A stretch of DNA of 64,000 nt, from positions 3,048,007-3,112,006 of the forward strand of contig NZ_JAQNDM010000002.1 of the NCBI RefSeq assembly GCF_028368975.1, in the 5' to 3' direction. Each line of letters begins with the position of its first letter. Positions within the stretch are counted from its first letter, which is position 1. The stretch is from Stigmatella ashevillena. GTDB lineage: Bacteria > Myxococcota > Myxococcia > Myxococcales > Myxococcaceae. Position numbers and translations under genes: made by a program. Below, one piece after another: positions 26,976 to 35,089 of the stretch. Under the pieces are notes generated by a model. The model made no database searches. It worked only from the letters and a program-made list of their open reading frames with translations, and was not told where the DNA came from.

Positions 26976-29336
26976 GTGACGGTCGCGCCCAAGCTCATCC
27001 CGCTGCGCATCCGCCTTCCGTACACCACGGACGAGGAGTTCATCGACAAGTACGGCGCCAATGTGGCGCGCGGTGGGGTGTTCATCGCCACCCGGGCGCC
27101 CAAGGAGGAGGGCACCGCGCTGGCCTTCGAGTTCGTCCTCGCCAGCGGCGCGCGTCTGCTGCGGGGCGAAGGCATCGTCGTGAAGGCGCAATTGGACGAC
27201 GGGGGTGGCCGCTCGGGCATGACGGTGCGCTTCACGAAGCTGGACGCGCCCAGCAAGGCCCTCCTGGATCGGCTGGTGGCCCGCCGCAGCGGTGAGCCGC
27301 TCTCGCCGCCCGAGGCCAGTCCCCCCCTCGCGGTTCCCCCTCCGCAAGCGCCGTCGCCTCCCCCTCCCGTCCCTGCTGTCGCCCCCCCTCCCGGACTGAC
27401 CCGCAAGGCCACGGCGCCGACAGCGGCCCCTCCCCGCCCCTCGGGGCCTCCTGCTCCTGTCGCCTCCGCGACCGTGCCCGCGCCGCCTTCCGCGCCCCAG
27501 CCTCCCGCTCCGGCCGAACCGGCGCCCGGGGCCCGCACCGCGCCGCCCGTGGCTCCTCCCGCGGCCCCCGCGCCCCCTCCGGAGCCCTCCCCTCCCCCCG
27601 AAGCCCTTCCCGCCTCCTCACCGGCTCCGGAAGCACCTCGCGCCGAGGCGCCCCCTGCTCCTCCGCCCGAGCCCACCCGCCCGGGGCTCGACACCAAGAG
27701 CCGCCGAAGGTCCGTGCTCGATGTCCCCGCCAGCCTCCCAGTCACCCCGTCCGCGCCCGAGGTGGTGCTGGGCATCGACCTGGGAACGACGCACTCCCGC
27801 GTCGCGGTGTTCCATGAGGGAGAGCCCCGCCTCATCCCCGTGGGAAGCACGGGCGTGCGGGGCATTCCCTCGGTCATGGGGGTGAGCGGCGCGGGACACC
27901 TCCTGATCGGCGAGGCCGCACTGGCGGAATCGGCCCGGGCCCCTCGCCATGCCGCCATCGGCCTCAAGCGCCTGCTGGGACTGCGCGCCAGTTCTCCCCG
28001 GCTCCGGGGCTTCGTGGGGCTGCCCCTGTCCCTGGCGGCGGATGCCTCCGGGGATGCGAGCGTTGAACTCCATGGCCACATCTTCCCCTTGAGCGAGTTC
28101 GCCACTGGCGTGCTGGCGGAACTCAAGGCCGCCGCCAGTGCGTTCCTGGGCCGGGAGGCCACGCGCGCGGTGCTGTGCGTTCCTGCTCACTTCGATGCCC
28201 GGCAGCGGGCGGTCCTGCGCGAGGCGGCCGAGCGCGCGGGGCTCGCCGTCCCGCGCATGATCAACGCGCCCGCCGCGGCGACGCTCGCCTATGGCCATGG
28301 CCGAGGCCTGGCCCGCAAGCGCGTCCTCGTGGTGGACCTTGGAGGCGGAGGGCTCGAAGTCGCCGTCATCCAGGTGACGGGGGATGACCTGGAGGCCGTC
28401 ACGACCGGCTGGGACGCGACGCTGGGCGGCATGGACTTTGACGCGCGCATCGCGGAGGCGCTGCTCGGCGAGCTGCGCGACCGGGGCCTGCCCTTGCCGG
28501 AGCACCCGCTCGACTGGAATCCCCTGCGAGCCGCCGCCGAGACCGCCAAGGTGACCCTCAGCGAGCAGGAAGAGACGTCCGTCCCACTGGCCTCCGGCGC
28601 CGCGGCCCCCCTGAGCCGGGAGCGCCTCGAAGCCCTCACCGCGGACCTCGCGCACCGCGTGACGGAGGTCACCCGGCAGGTGCTGGAATCGAGCGCCCTG
28701 ACGCCTCAAGGCCTCGATGCCGTGGTGCTCGTGGGAGGCCAGAGCCGGGCGCCCCTGGTCCGCAGGCGGTTGGAAGAGAGCCTCGGCGTCCCGGTCCGGG
28801 CGGATGTGGACCCCCTGGGCGCGGCGGCCCTGGGCGCGGCGCTGCTCGGGCGATCCCTGCTGGAGATCGAGTCCGGCAAACCGGGCGCCACCCTCTCGGA
28901 CGTGCTCTCCGTTCCCCTGGGCGTGGCCGACCAGGGAGGAACCCTCCGCCGGGTCTTCGAGCGCAACACCCGGCTTCCGGCGGACAAGACGCTCGTTCTG
29001 CCCGTCACTCCCGGGCCGCTGTCCCTGGCGATCTTTCAGGGCACCTCACTCCAGGCCTCGGACAGCGAATACCTGGGAGAGCTCCGCTTCACCCTCGATC
29101 GCGCGGGAGAGGCCGAGTTTCACTTCTCCCTCTCCCAGGACGGCATCCTCTCCCTGGAAACCACGCTGCCGGGCGCGAAACGGCAGCCGACCCCACTGCT
29201 TTCCGAGAACCTGGACGACGCCGGAAAGGAAGCCCTCTTCGAGGCCCTCTTTGCCCGCTCGCCGCTGACCAGCGAGCCCGAAGCGCGGCCCAGCGGGCTC
29301 TTCTCTGGCCTGAAGAAGCTCTTCGGGAAACGCTGA
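26976..29336 (+). CDS. PilZ-like domain fused to an Hsp70-family ATPase
   Basis: 786 residues from GTG 26976. Residues 5-105 resemble the myxobacterial PilZ-like family (EFIDKYGANVARGGVFIATR), but the RxxxR c-di-GMP arginines are not evident. Residues 108-260 are a Pro/Ala linker. From about 264 there is an Hsp70 actin-like ATPase: phosphate-1 GIDLGTTHSRVAV, phosphate-2 VVDLGGGGLEVAV and adenosine motif VVLVGGQSRAP. A short beta substrate-binding-like region (about 640-745) follows; the helical lid of DnaK is missing and a basic Gly/Leu tail ends the protein. It is not DnaK itself. It is followed by two coiled-coil genes on the same strand that may be partners. Confidence 0.85.
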   Translation: MTVAPKLIPLRIRLPYTTDEEFIDKYGANVARGGVFIATRAPKEEGTALAFEFVLASGARLLRGEGIVVKAQLDDGGGRSGMTVRFTKLDAPSKALLDRLVARRSGEPLSPPEASPPLAVPPPQAPSPPPPVPAVAPPPGLTRKATAPTAAPPRPSGPPAPVASATVPAPPSAPQPPAPAEPAPGARTAPPVAPPAAPAPPPEPSPPPEALPASSPAPEAPRAEAPPAPPPEPTRPGLDTKSRRRSVLDVPASLPVTPSAPEVVLGIDLGTTHSRVAVFHEGEPRLIPVGSTGVRGIPSVMGVSGAGHLLIGEAALAESARAPRHAAIGLKRLLGLRASSPRLRGFVGLPLSLAADASGDASVELHGHIFPLSEFATGVLAELKAAASAFLGREATRAVLCVPAHFDARQRAVLREAAERAGLAVPRMINAPAAATLAYGHGRGLARKRVLVVDLGGGGLEVAVIQVTGDDLEAVTTGWDATLGGMDFDARIAEALLGELRDRGLPLPEHPLDWNPLRAAAETAKVTLSEQEETSVPLASGAAAPLSRERLEALTADLAHRVTEVTRQVLESSALTPQGLDAVVLVGGQSRAPLVRRRLEESLGVPVRADVDPLGAAALGAALLGRSLLEIESGKPGATLSDVLSVPLGVADQGGTLRRVFERNTRLPADKTLVLPVTPGPLSLAIFQGTSLQASDSEYLGELRFTLDRAGEAEFHFSLSQDGILSLETTLPGAKRQPTPLLSENLDDAGKEALFEALFARSPLTSEPEARPSGLFSGLKKLFGKR

Positions 29337-29383
29337 GGCCAGGGCAGGTCCCCGAAGGACGGCCTGAGATAATCTCCGAGGCG

Positions 29384-30388
29384 ATGAGCGAGACCCGCGC
29401 GTTGCGCAACACGCTGGAAGCAACCCAGGCGGAGCTCCGGCGGTCGAAGCTCCACCTCGACAAGCTGCGCAGCCACCACGAGCGGGAGCGCGCCTCTCTC
29501 CAGCAGGCGCTGGAAACAGCGCGGCAGGAGGTGGCGGAGCTTCACCGGCGCCACGAAGAACTCTTGGAGGCGAGAGCGCAACGGCAGGCGGAGGCAGCCC
29601 TGGAGCAGGCCGTGTCCGTCGTGATAGGCCCCCCGGCCACGTCTCCCACGGCGCTCGTCGCGCTCGTCCGACGTCCCGAGCCCTTGGAGCAGGCATTGCC
29701 TGTCCTCTCGCGGCTGACTGGGCTGCCTCCCGCCGATCTGCGGTTGAGGCTCGCCATGATTCTCCCCTGTGTCCTGGTGCGGGTGCCCATGGCCGAGGCA
29801 GACGCGCTGCTGAAGGCGCTCCACGCCGAAGGGTTCCTGGCCGTGAGCAGTGAGGTTCCCTCCCGCTTGGCCGAAGGGCTGATGCTGGTGCGCCGCTTCA
29901 CGCTGACGGACGAGGGACTTCAGCTGGAGGGTCTCCGGGGCCAGCGCCAGCACATGGCCTACGACAGGCTGCGGCTGCTGGTCCGGGGCCGCCGACTCAC
30001 CACCTCGGTAGAGAAGCGGCTGGAGTGGTCTCTTCCCGATCCCCGTCCCCTGGCCGGGCGGAGGGGCTTCGCCGTTCAGGAGCTGACGCAGCACGAGTTC
30101 AAGAAGGAAGAACACAACCCGTTTCTGTGGGCCTATTTCGAAGGTCTCCGGGTGACCTTCCGGCAGGGCACCCAGTTCCAAGGCCTGGGCGACCGGAGAG
30201 GCTCCACCTTATATGAGAGCCTGCAGAACCTGACCGGAGCGCTGCGCCAGCGAGCCACGCAGGCGGTGGTGGACGAACGGCTCATGGGGATGCCGCGCTT
30301 CAGCCTGCCGCTGGTGGAGCAGGAGCGAAGCCAGGAACTCTTCGCGGACCTTCTTTTCCAGGCTGTGAAGCAGCAGGTGTGGCCATGA
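29384..30388 (+). CDS. Coiled-coil protein of unknown function
   Basis: 334 residues. Residues 1-75 are a strong coiled coil (LRNTLEATQAELRRSKLHLDKLRSH). A compact alpha/beta segment (about 85-160; LPVLSRLTGLPPADLRLRLAM) has a spacing reminiscent of ClpS/L7-L12-like folds. The rest is an unrecognised alpha/beta region ending in helices. No signal peptide or membrane helix. It lies 47 bases after the PilZ-Hsp70 gene and overlaps a small coiled-coil gene by 4 bases, so the three form a likely operon. Confidence 0.7.
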   Translation: MSETRALRNTLEATQAELRRSKLHLDKLRSHHERERASLQQALETARQEVAELHRRHEELLEARAQRQAEAALEQAVSVVIGPPATSPTALVALVRRPEPLEQALPVLSRLTGLPPADLRLRLAMILPCVLVRVPMAEADALLKALHAEGFLAVSSEVPSRLAEGLMLVRRFTLTDEGLQLEGLRGQRQHMAYDRLRLLVRGRRLTTSVEKRLEWSLPDPRPLAGRRGFAVQELTQHEFKKEEHNPFLWAYFEGLRVTFRQGTQFQGLGDRRGSTLYESLQNLTGALRQRATQAVVDERLMGMPRFSLPLVEQERSQELFADLLFQAVKQQVWP

Positions 30389-30576
30389 GCGAAGCCCGCG
30401 AGCTGAGTGACAAGCTGTTGGAGGTCCAGAAAGAGCTTCAGCAGGTGAAGGCAGAGTTGGACAGGCAGCGGGCCCAGCATGCGCGCGAGCAGAAGGCCCT
30501 CCAACTTGCCCTGGAGAAAACACGGGAGGAGGCAGCCCGGCTGCGCGAGCGCATCGCACAATGGGAGGAGCCTTAG
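30385..30576 (+). CDS. Small coiled-coil protein
   Basis: 63 residues from ATG 30385, overlapping the preceding stop (ATGA). The whole protein is one heptad-rich helix (LLEVQKELQQVKAELDRQR), resembling the first 70 residues of the upstream protein, so the two could pair. Its TAG stop overlaps the TAA stop of the convergent deacetylase gene in TTAG (30573-30576). Confidence 0.7.
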   Translation: MSEARELSDKLLEVQKELQQVKAELDRQRAQHAREQKALQLALEKTREEAARLRERIAQWEEP

Positions 30577-31586
30577 CGGGCTCCTGCTTCCCGGGGCGTA
30601 TCGGCCTGAGCGAGCGCCCAGCGCGAGATCGCATCCTTGCGCAGGAAGACGACGCCGGGCTGCTTCTGCGCATACGCGATGAACTCACCAAGCGCCTTGA
30701 CCCGGGCGGGTGTTCCACCGATCCGGTCATGGACCGACACCGACATCATGCGCCTGCGGTGCTGCGCCTCGGCGTAGAGCACGTCGAACTCGTCCTTGAG
30801 CTCCTGAGCGAAGGCGGCGGCCGTCATCGCGGGGTTGTCGAACCGGGCGATGTCGTTGTTGCGCAACGTATAGGGGACGACCGCGAACGGCTTGCCGTTG
30901 AGGATGCGAATCGAGGGCTCATCCCGGCTCAAGTCATCGATGTGGTAGCTGAAACCGAGTTCCTGCAAGAGCTTCAGGGTGTGAGGCGTCTGACGCATCC
31001 AGAAGGCATTGAAGCCGAGGGGCCGGGTGCCGGTGGCGCGCTCGATGGACGCGATGTTCGCCAAGTACGAAGCCCGCTCCTCCTCGGGGGTCATCGAATA
31101 CTGAGGCGTCCAGGTCTGGCCATGCGCGGCGGCCTCGTGACCCCGCTCAACGATTTCGCGGGCGAGCTTGGGTTCGAGGTCAACCGCGCGTCCCACCATG
31201 TGAGACGTCACCTTCACCCCGAAGCGATCCCACAGGTCGAGAAGCCGGGGGACGCCTTCCCTCATGCCGTAGGCGTACCAGGTCGGGGTGATGCTGTCCG
31301 GGTACTTCGGTTCGAGCCGCGGAAACGGGCCGTCCGCATGCTCACCCTGGGCCCCCGCCTCGAACTGCATCGACACCGAGATCACCAGCCGGGCGTTCCC
31401 TGGCCAGAACGCGGGACGGTCTCCTGGGGAAGCAGTGCCACGGACCGGAGGCTTGGGGGCCAACGGCGCCTGTTCAGGTTGCGCGGAACCCAAAATGGGG
31501 CTGATCAGGCCCGCGGTCGCGAGCGCTGTGCCTCGTGCCATGACTTCGCGGCGCGACGTCTTCAGCCGATGGAATGCTTCGAACAT
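30573..31586 (-). CDS. Tat-exported polysaccharide deacetylase-family protein
   Basis: 337 residues from ATG 31586, with a strong GGAGGA ribosome site. The N-terminus has a twin-arginine signal (TSRREVMARG plus hydrophobic stretch, cut near GSAQ). The body is a NodB/PuuE-type barrel: VISVSMQFEAG in place of the TFDDG strand, the GHEAAAHG metal-site helix, and MSVSVHDRIGG near the end. This pattern resembles the PuuE allantoinase/peptidoglycan deacetylase branch more than chitin deacetylases, so substrate is open. Divergent from the SnoaL-like gene. Confidence 0.85.
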   Translation of the reverse strand: MFEAFHRLKTSRREVMARGTALATAGLISPILGSAQPEQAPLAPKPPVRGTASPGDRPAFWPGNARLVISVSMQFEAGAQGEHADGPFPRLEPKYPDSITPTWYAYGMREGVPRLLDLWDRFGVKVTSHMVGRAVDLEPKLAREIVERGHEAAAHGQTWTPQYSMTPEEERASYLANIASIERATGTRPLGFNAFWMRQTPHTLKLLQELGFSYHIDDLSRDEPSIRILNGKPFAVVPYTLRNNDIARFDNPAMTAAAFAQELKDEFDVLYAEAQHRRRMMSVSVHDRIGGTPARVKALGEFIAYAQKQPGVVFLRKDAISRWALAQADTPREAGAR

Positions 31587-31738
31587 GAGGTCCTCCTCCA
31601 GGTGCGGCACCCGCGGTGCGTTCACGAGTGACGGAGGAACCATGGCAAAGGTGCTGATGACCCGATACGGCAAGGCCCGAAAACGATCCTTCGCGATTTG
31701 GAAAGAATGGGGCGGGCAGCAATGTGCATTTTGTAGGC

Positions 31739-32275
31739 ATGACGACTCGCCCGATCCTGACTGCCTTTGCCTTCCTCACCTTGCTTTCCACCCCACCCGC
31801 GCTCGCCGAGGACACCCTCCCCCAGCCGAAGAAGCTCACGATCAGCCAAGGCCTGACGCCTGCCCAGGCGCAGCCGCTGCTCCAAGCGGCCCGGCGCTAC
31901 TACGCCTTCTGGAACACCGGGGATGAGGCGTATGCCCAGGCCGCCCTCGCCCCGGATTTCGTCGATCTCAACCTGCCCGAAAGCCGCCCCCAGGGCCCTA
32001 CGGGACCGCTCGTCGCGTCACGCACCTTCCGGAAGGCGGTGCCGGACCTCCAGGTCTCGGTGGAAGAGGTCTGGGTGGCAGGCAATCAGGTCGTCGGGCG
32101 CCTGCGCTTCACGGGCCACTTCACCGGCCTGTTCGGCGACCTCCAGGGCAAGGGCCAGTCCATCCAATTCGACGCCGTGGACATCTACACGGTGAAAGAC
32201 GGCCGCATCGCCGCGAACTGGCACCTGGAGGACAACCTCGCGCTCCTCAAACAGCTCGGCGTGGTCAAACCGTGA
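31739..32275 (+). CDS. Secreted SnoaL-like polyketide-cyclase-family protein
   Basis: 178 residues from ATG 31739; a GTG 15 bases earlier is possible. It has a Sec signal peptide (about 1-23, cut after LAEDT or ALA). The rest is an NTF2-like SnoaL domain (RRYYAFWNTGDEAYAQAALAPDFVDLN, then FRKAVPDLQVSVEEVWVAGNQVVGRLRFTGHF, IAANWHLEDNLALLKQLG). The fold binds small ligands; many members have no known reaction. It faces a LysR regulator gene 13 bases away and shares a 152-base divergent region with the deacetylase. Confidence 0.85.
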   Translation: MTTRPILTAFAFLTLLSTPPALAEDTLPQPKKLTISQGLTPAQAQPLLQAARRYYAFWNTGDEAYAQAALAPDFVDLNLPESRPQGPTGPLVASRTFRKAVPDLQVSVEEVWVAGNQVVGRLRFTGHFTGLFGDLQGKGQSIQFDAVDIYTVKDGRIAANWHLEDNLALLKQLGVVKP

Positions 32276-32288
32276 GGGGAAGCCGCTT

Positions 32289-33233
32289 TCAGTCCGCCGC
32301 TTCGGCCTTGATGCGCCCCCCACCGCCCCACCGGTAGGCCGCGCGCAGCTCTTCGCCCAGGAACTCGACGAAGACCTTCACCTTCGCCGCGACCCCCCGG
32401 GTGTGGGGGTAGATGGCATGGAGGGGCGCTGCCGGCACCCGGTAGTGCGACAGGGCCACTTCGAGCCGCCCTGCCTCGATGTCCGGCCCCACATCCCAAA
32501 TGGACTTGAGCACGAGCCCACCCCCTTCGAGCGCCCATTCGTGCGCCACGTCCCCGTTATTGGTCGTAAGCGGACCCTCGACCCTCACCGTCACCGTCGC
32601 TCCGTCAGCCCCCTCGAACTGCCACTCTGGGTTCGGGGGATCGCCAAACGCGATGCAGCCATGGTGCTTCAGGTCCGCCGGGTGCTCGGGCCTCCCCCTC
32701 TTGGCAAAGTAGGCGGGTGCGCCACACACGACGCGGTGGTTCGGGGCCAAGCGCTTGGCGATCAGGCTGGAGCTGGGCAAGGCCCCAAAACGAATGGCGA
32801 CGTCGTACCCCGCCTTCACGAGATCGGCCACCGTATCCGAGACATCGAGCTGCACGCGAATGCCGGGGTAGCGCTCCAGGAAGTGCGGAATCAAGGGCCC
32901 GAGCTGACGCCGGGCGAAGGCCGCGGTCGAGGTCACCTTCAAGAGCCCACTGGCCCCTTGCTGGCGGGCGCGCGCCTTCTCTTCCGCGTCGCCCAGCTCT
33001 CCCAACAGGTGCACGCACCGCTCGTAGAACTCGGAGCCCTCCTCGGTCAGGCTCAGGCTGCGCGTGGTGCGGTTCACGAGCCGCAGCCCGAGCCGATCCT
33101 CCAAGCGCGCCAGACGCTTGCTGACGACCGCGAGGGACATCCCCAGTTCCCGGGCCGCAGCCGAGAGGCTCCCCGCGGTCGCCACCCGCGTGAAGACGGT
33201 CACGTCCAGCAGGCTGTCGATCGCGGGGGCCAT
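32289..33233 (-). CDS. LysR-family transcription regulator
   Basis: 314 residues. The N-terminal winged helix-turn-helix (about 8-67; FTRVATAGSLSAAARELGMSLAVVSKRLARLE) is followed by the periplasmic-binding-like effector domain (about 95-300; LLKVTSTAAFARRQLGPLI). It belongs to the CrgA/DsdC-like group by its RTTRSLSLTEEG linker. Targets are not known; the facing SnoaL-like gene and the deacetylase beyond it are candidates. It follows an unknown gene by 10 bases on the same strand. Confidence 0.92.
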   Translation of the reverse strand: MAPAIDSLLDVTVFTRVATAGSLSAAARELGMSLAVVSKRLARLEDRLGLRLVNRTTRSLSLTEEGSEFYERCVHLLGELGDAEEKARARQQGASGLLKVTSTAAFARRQLGPLIPHFLERYPGIRVQLDVSDTVADLVKAGYDVAIRFGALPSSSLIAKRLAPNHRVVCGAPAYFAKRGRPEHPADLKHHGCIAFGDPPNPEWQFEGADGATVTVRVEGPLTTNNGDVAHEWALEGGGLVLKSIWDVGPDIEAGRLEVALSHYRVPAAPLHAIYPHTRGVAAKVKVFVEFLGEELRAAYRWGGGGRIKAEAAD

Positions 33234-33243
33234 CCTCGGTGCT

Positions 33244-33828
33244 TCAACCGGGCCTGCCGTACCCCAGGAGCGTATCGCCGTCGAACTCCACCACCCAACC
33301 TCCCGGCAGGGCCAACGCGGAGAGCAGCGCGGAACGGCGGCGCAACAGCTCGAACACCGAAAACTGCTCGGAGGGCGCGTTGCTCAACGAGCCTGGAGGC
33401 ACGATGAGCCAGCCGGAGTCCGCTGCCTCGGGGGCCGTCGCGCGTGCCAACGCCACACGCGTGCTCAGCTCCCAGCCCGGCACCGCCGTCACCTTGTCGG
33501 TGAAGCGAGGAAACTGAGGCTCGACCTCCACCTCTTGCGCCGTCTCCAGCATGCTGCCCTGCACCCGCAGCGTCACCGTGATGTCATCGCGCCACCCACT
33601 CAGCGGGTCCCCGTCGAAGTCGGGCTCCGTCACCACCAGGGCGCCGCCCCGCGGCTCCAGCCGGATGGAGGACCAGCCGAAGCGCAGCGTGCGCCCGGGG
33701 ATCAGCCCTCCGGGCGGCAATTGCGAGAGCACCTCCATCACCCATTCGCCCTGATCTTCCGCGCCATCCGCGCACGTCAGCACCACGTGCACGCCGTGCA
33801 GACTCCGCTCCAGCCGCGCCAACCCCAT
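33244..33828 (-). CDS. Hypothetical protein, beta-rich
   Basis: 194 residues, no signal peptide or membrane segment. It is rich in strand-like stretches (LERSLHGVHVVLTCADGAED, IRLEPRGGALVVTEPDFDGDP, DDITVTLRVQGS). I do not recognise the family; a cytoplasmic immunity-type or envelope-stress role would be guesswork. It is 10 bases upstream of the LysR gene on the same strand, so probably co-transcribed. Confidence 0.65.
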   Translation of the reverse strand: MGLARLERSLHGVHVVLTCADGAEDQGEWVMEVLSQLPPGGLIPGRTLRFGWSSIRLEPRGGALVVTEPDFDGDPLSGWRDDITVTLRVQGSMLETAQEVEVEPQFPRFTDKVTAVPGWELSTRVALARATAPEAADSGWLIVPPGSLSNAPSEQFSVFELLRRRSALLSALALPGGWVVEFDGDTLLGYGRPG

Positions 33829-33906
33829 CTCCGTCCCTCATTTCCAAGAGGAACCCATCGTACAACACAGGTCCCCGGCACATCCGTCCAAGACATCGGA
33901 GGGCGT

Positions 33907-34326
33907 TTATTTCCCGGGCCCCTCCAAGAGGGCTTTTGTCCGGACTCCAGTCTTCGAGACAGCCATCTTCTGCGCCTGCAGTTCCAGCTTCTCCAACCTG
34001 ACCTTCAGCTGGCCCCACTGCTCCAGGGAGAGGCGGTCTGCGGTGACCGCGGCCAGGGTTGCCCGCTTGAGCACCTGACCAGCTTCCAGATCGGCCGCAT
34101 ACGCGACGACCGTCCGGTAATACAGGTACCGGTAGTCAGCGCGCACCTCCTGCGTCGCCGAGTCCAGAAAGCCCTCCAGCTTGGCGCTGGTACTCAACTT
34201 CGAATACTCCTCGCATTTCTTGAAGTATGCCGGGAGGTCCTCAGCCTTCGCGAAGAGGGGGACCAACAGCATGCAGAGCATGGCCATCTGAAGGGCAACA
34301 CTACGGAGGGGGAGGAGGAGGCTCAT
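33907..34326 (-). CDS. Secreted hypothetical protein
   Basis: 139 residues from ATG 34326. It has a signal peptide (about 1-28, ...LVPLFAKA|EDL) and then an all-helical body (YFKKCEEYSKL, YRYLYYRTVVAYAADLEAGQ, LEKLELQAQKM) with one cysteine. No family recognised. It overlaps the upstream membrane-protein gene by 26 bases, so the two are coupled. An open frame reaching further upstream is antisense-style noise. Confidence 0.65.
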   Translation of the reverse strand: MSLLLPLRSVALQMAMLCMLLVPLFAKAEDLPAYFKKCEEYSKLSTSAKLEGFLDSATQEVRADYRYLYYRTVVAYAADLEAGQVLKRATLAAVTADRLSLEQWGQLKVRLEKLELQAQKMAVSKTGVRTKALLEGPGK

Positions 34327-34966
34327 GGGTTGGATCCAGGGGCGGGGGGGAGGTTCTCTCGGAGGGCCCTGCCCCGGACGCACCTCCAAGAGACAGATCA
34401 ATCGTCGAATCGTGCAACATGACGCCATAGGCGAGTGACAGACCGAGGGTGATCATCACCAAGCCAGGGGAGGACGTCTCGAGGGCCGACTTCCGGGCCC
34501 CCTGCTTCAGACTCAGCGAGTAGACAGCCTTGGTGCCCTCCAGCACGATCAAAGCACCCAGCGCCACCACAATGAAGCACAGCAACAAGGCGCCTCCCTT
34601 CACCAGCGCCGCATCCCGGGCACGGGAGAACGCCAGGACCGCCTCCAGCGCTGTGGCCGGAGCCAGGTGTCCATTGCGGTAAGCGCTCTCCGCGGACAGG
34701 TTCGCCCAGGTATAGCTTTCTGAGATGCACTGCGCGAACCAGAGCACCGAGGCCGCAATGAATACGATGACGGCGATGATGACCAGATAGAGAAGTGCCT
34801 TCCCTGCGGACGGAGACCGTGAGGCCTGAAGCGTCCCGTCCGACACGGGCTCCTCCACCGGCTTCGGATTCACCTGCCACACCCTGGCAGACCCTTCGTT
34901 TCCCTCGGGGGCCTGGCCATCGATTGCCACAGTTGATTCTGGACGGGAAAACATGATGAATCTCAT
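34301..34966 (-). CDS. Membrane protein of unknown function
   Basis: 221 residues. A polar N-terminal part (about 1-55) precedes membrane helices at about 58-80 (LLYLVIIAVIVFIAASVLWF), 123-145 and 170-185, followed by a Pro-rich C-terminal tail. A polar segment between the first two helices may be extracytoplasmic. No motif or family recognised. Divergent from the OmpA-like gene (123-base gap). Confidence 0.65.
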   Translation of the reverse strand: MRFIMFSRPESTVAIDGQAPEGNEGSARVWQVNPKPVEEPVSDGTLQASRSPSAGKALLYLVIIAVIVFIAASVLWFAQCISESYTWANLSAESAYRNGHLAPATALEAVLAFSRARDAALVKGGALLLCFIVVALGALIVLEGTKAVYSLSLKQGARKSALETSSPGLVMITLGLSLAYGVMLHDSTIDLSLGGASGAGPSERTSPPPLDPTHEPPPPPP

Positions 34967-35089
34967 GAAACACTCGGAAGACCTTCCGCGCTGTGAAGGC
35001 CTTTACACCTTTGCTGTGATCTCACGCACAGCCAGATAACCGTCGCTCAGACAAATCTTGAGGAGGAATCACGAGCCGCGAGGTTTCCC

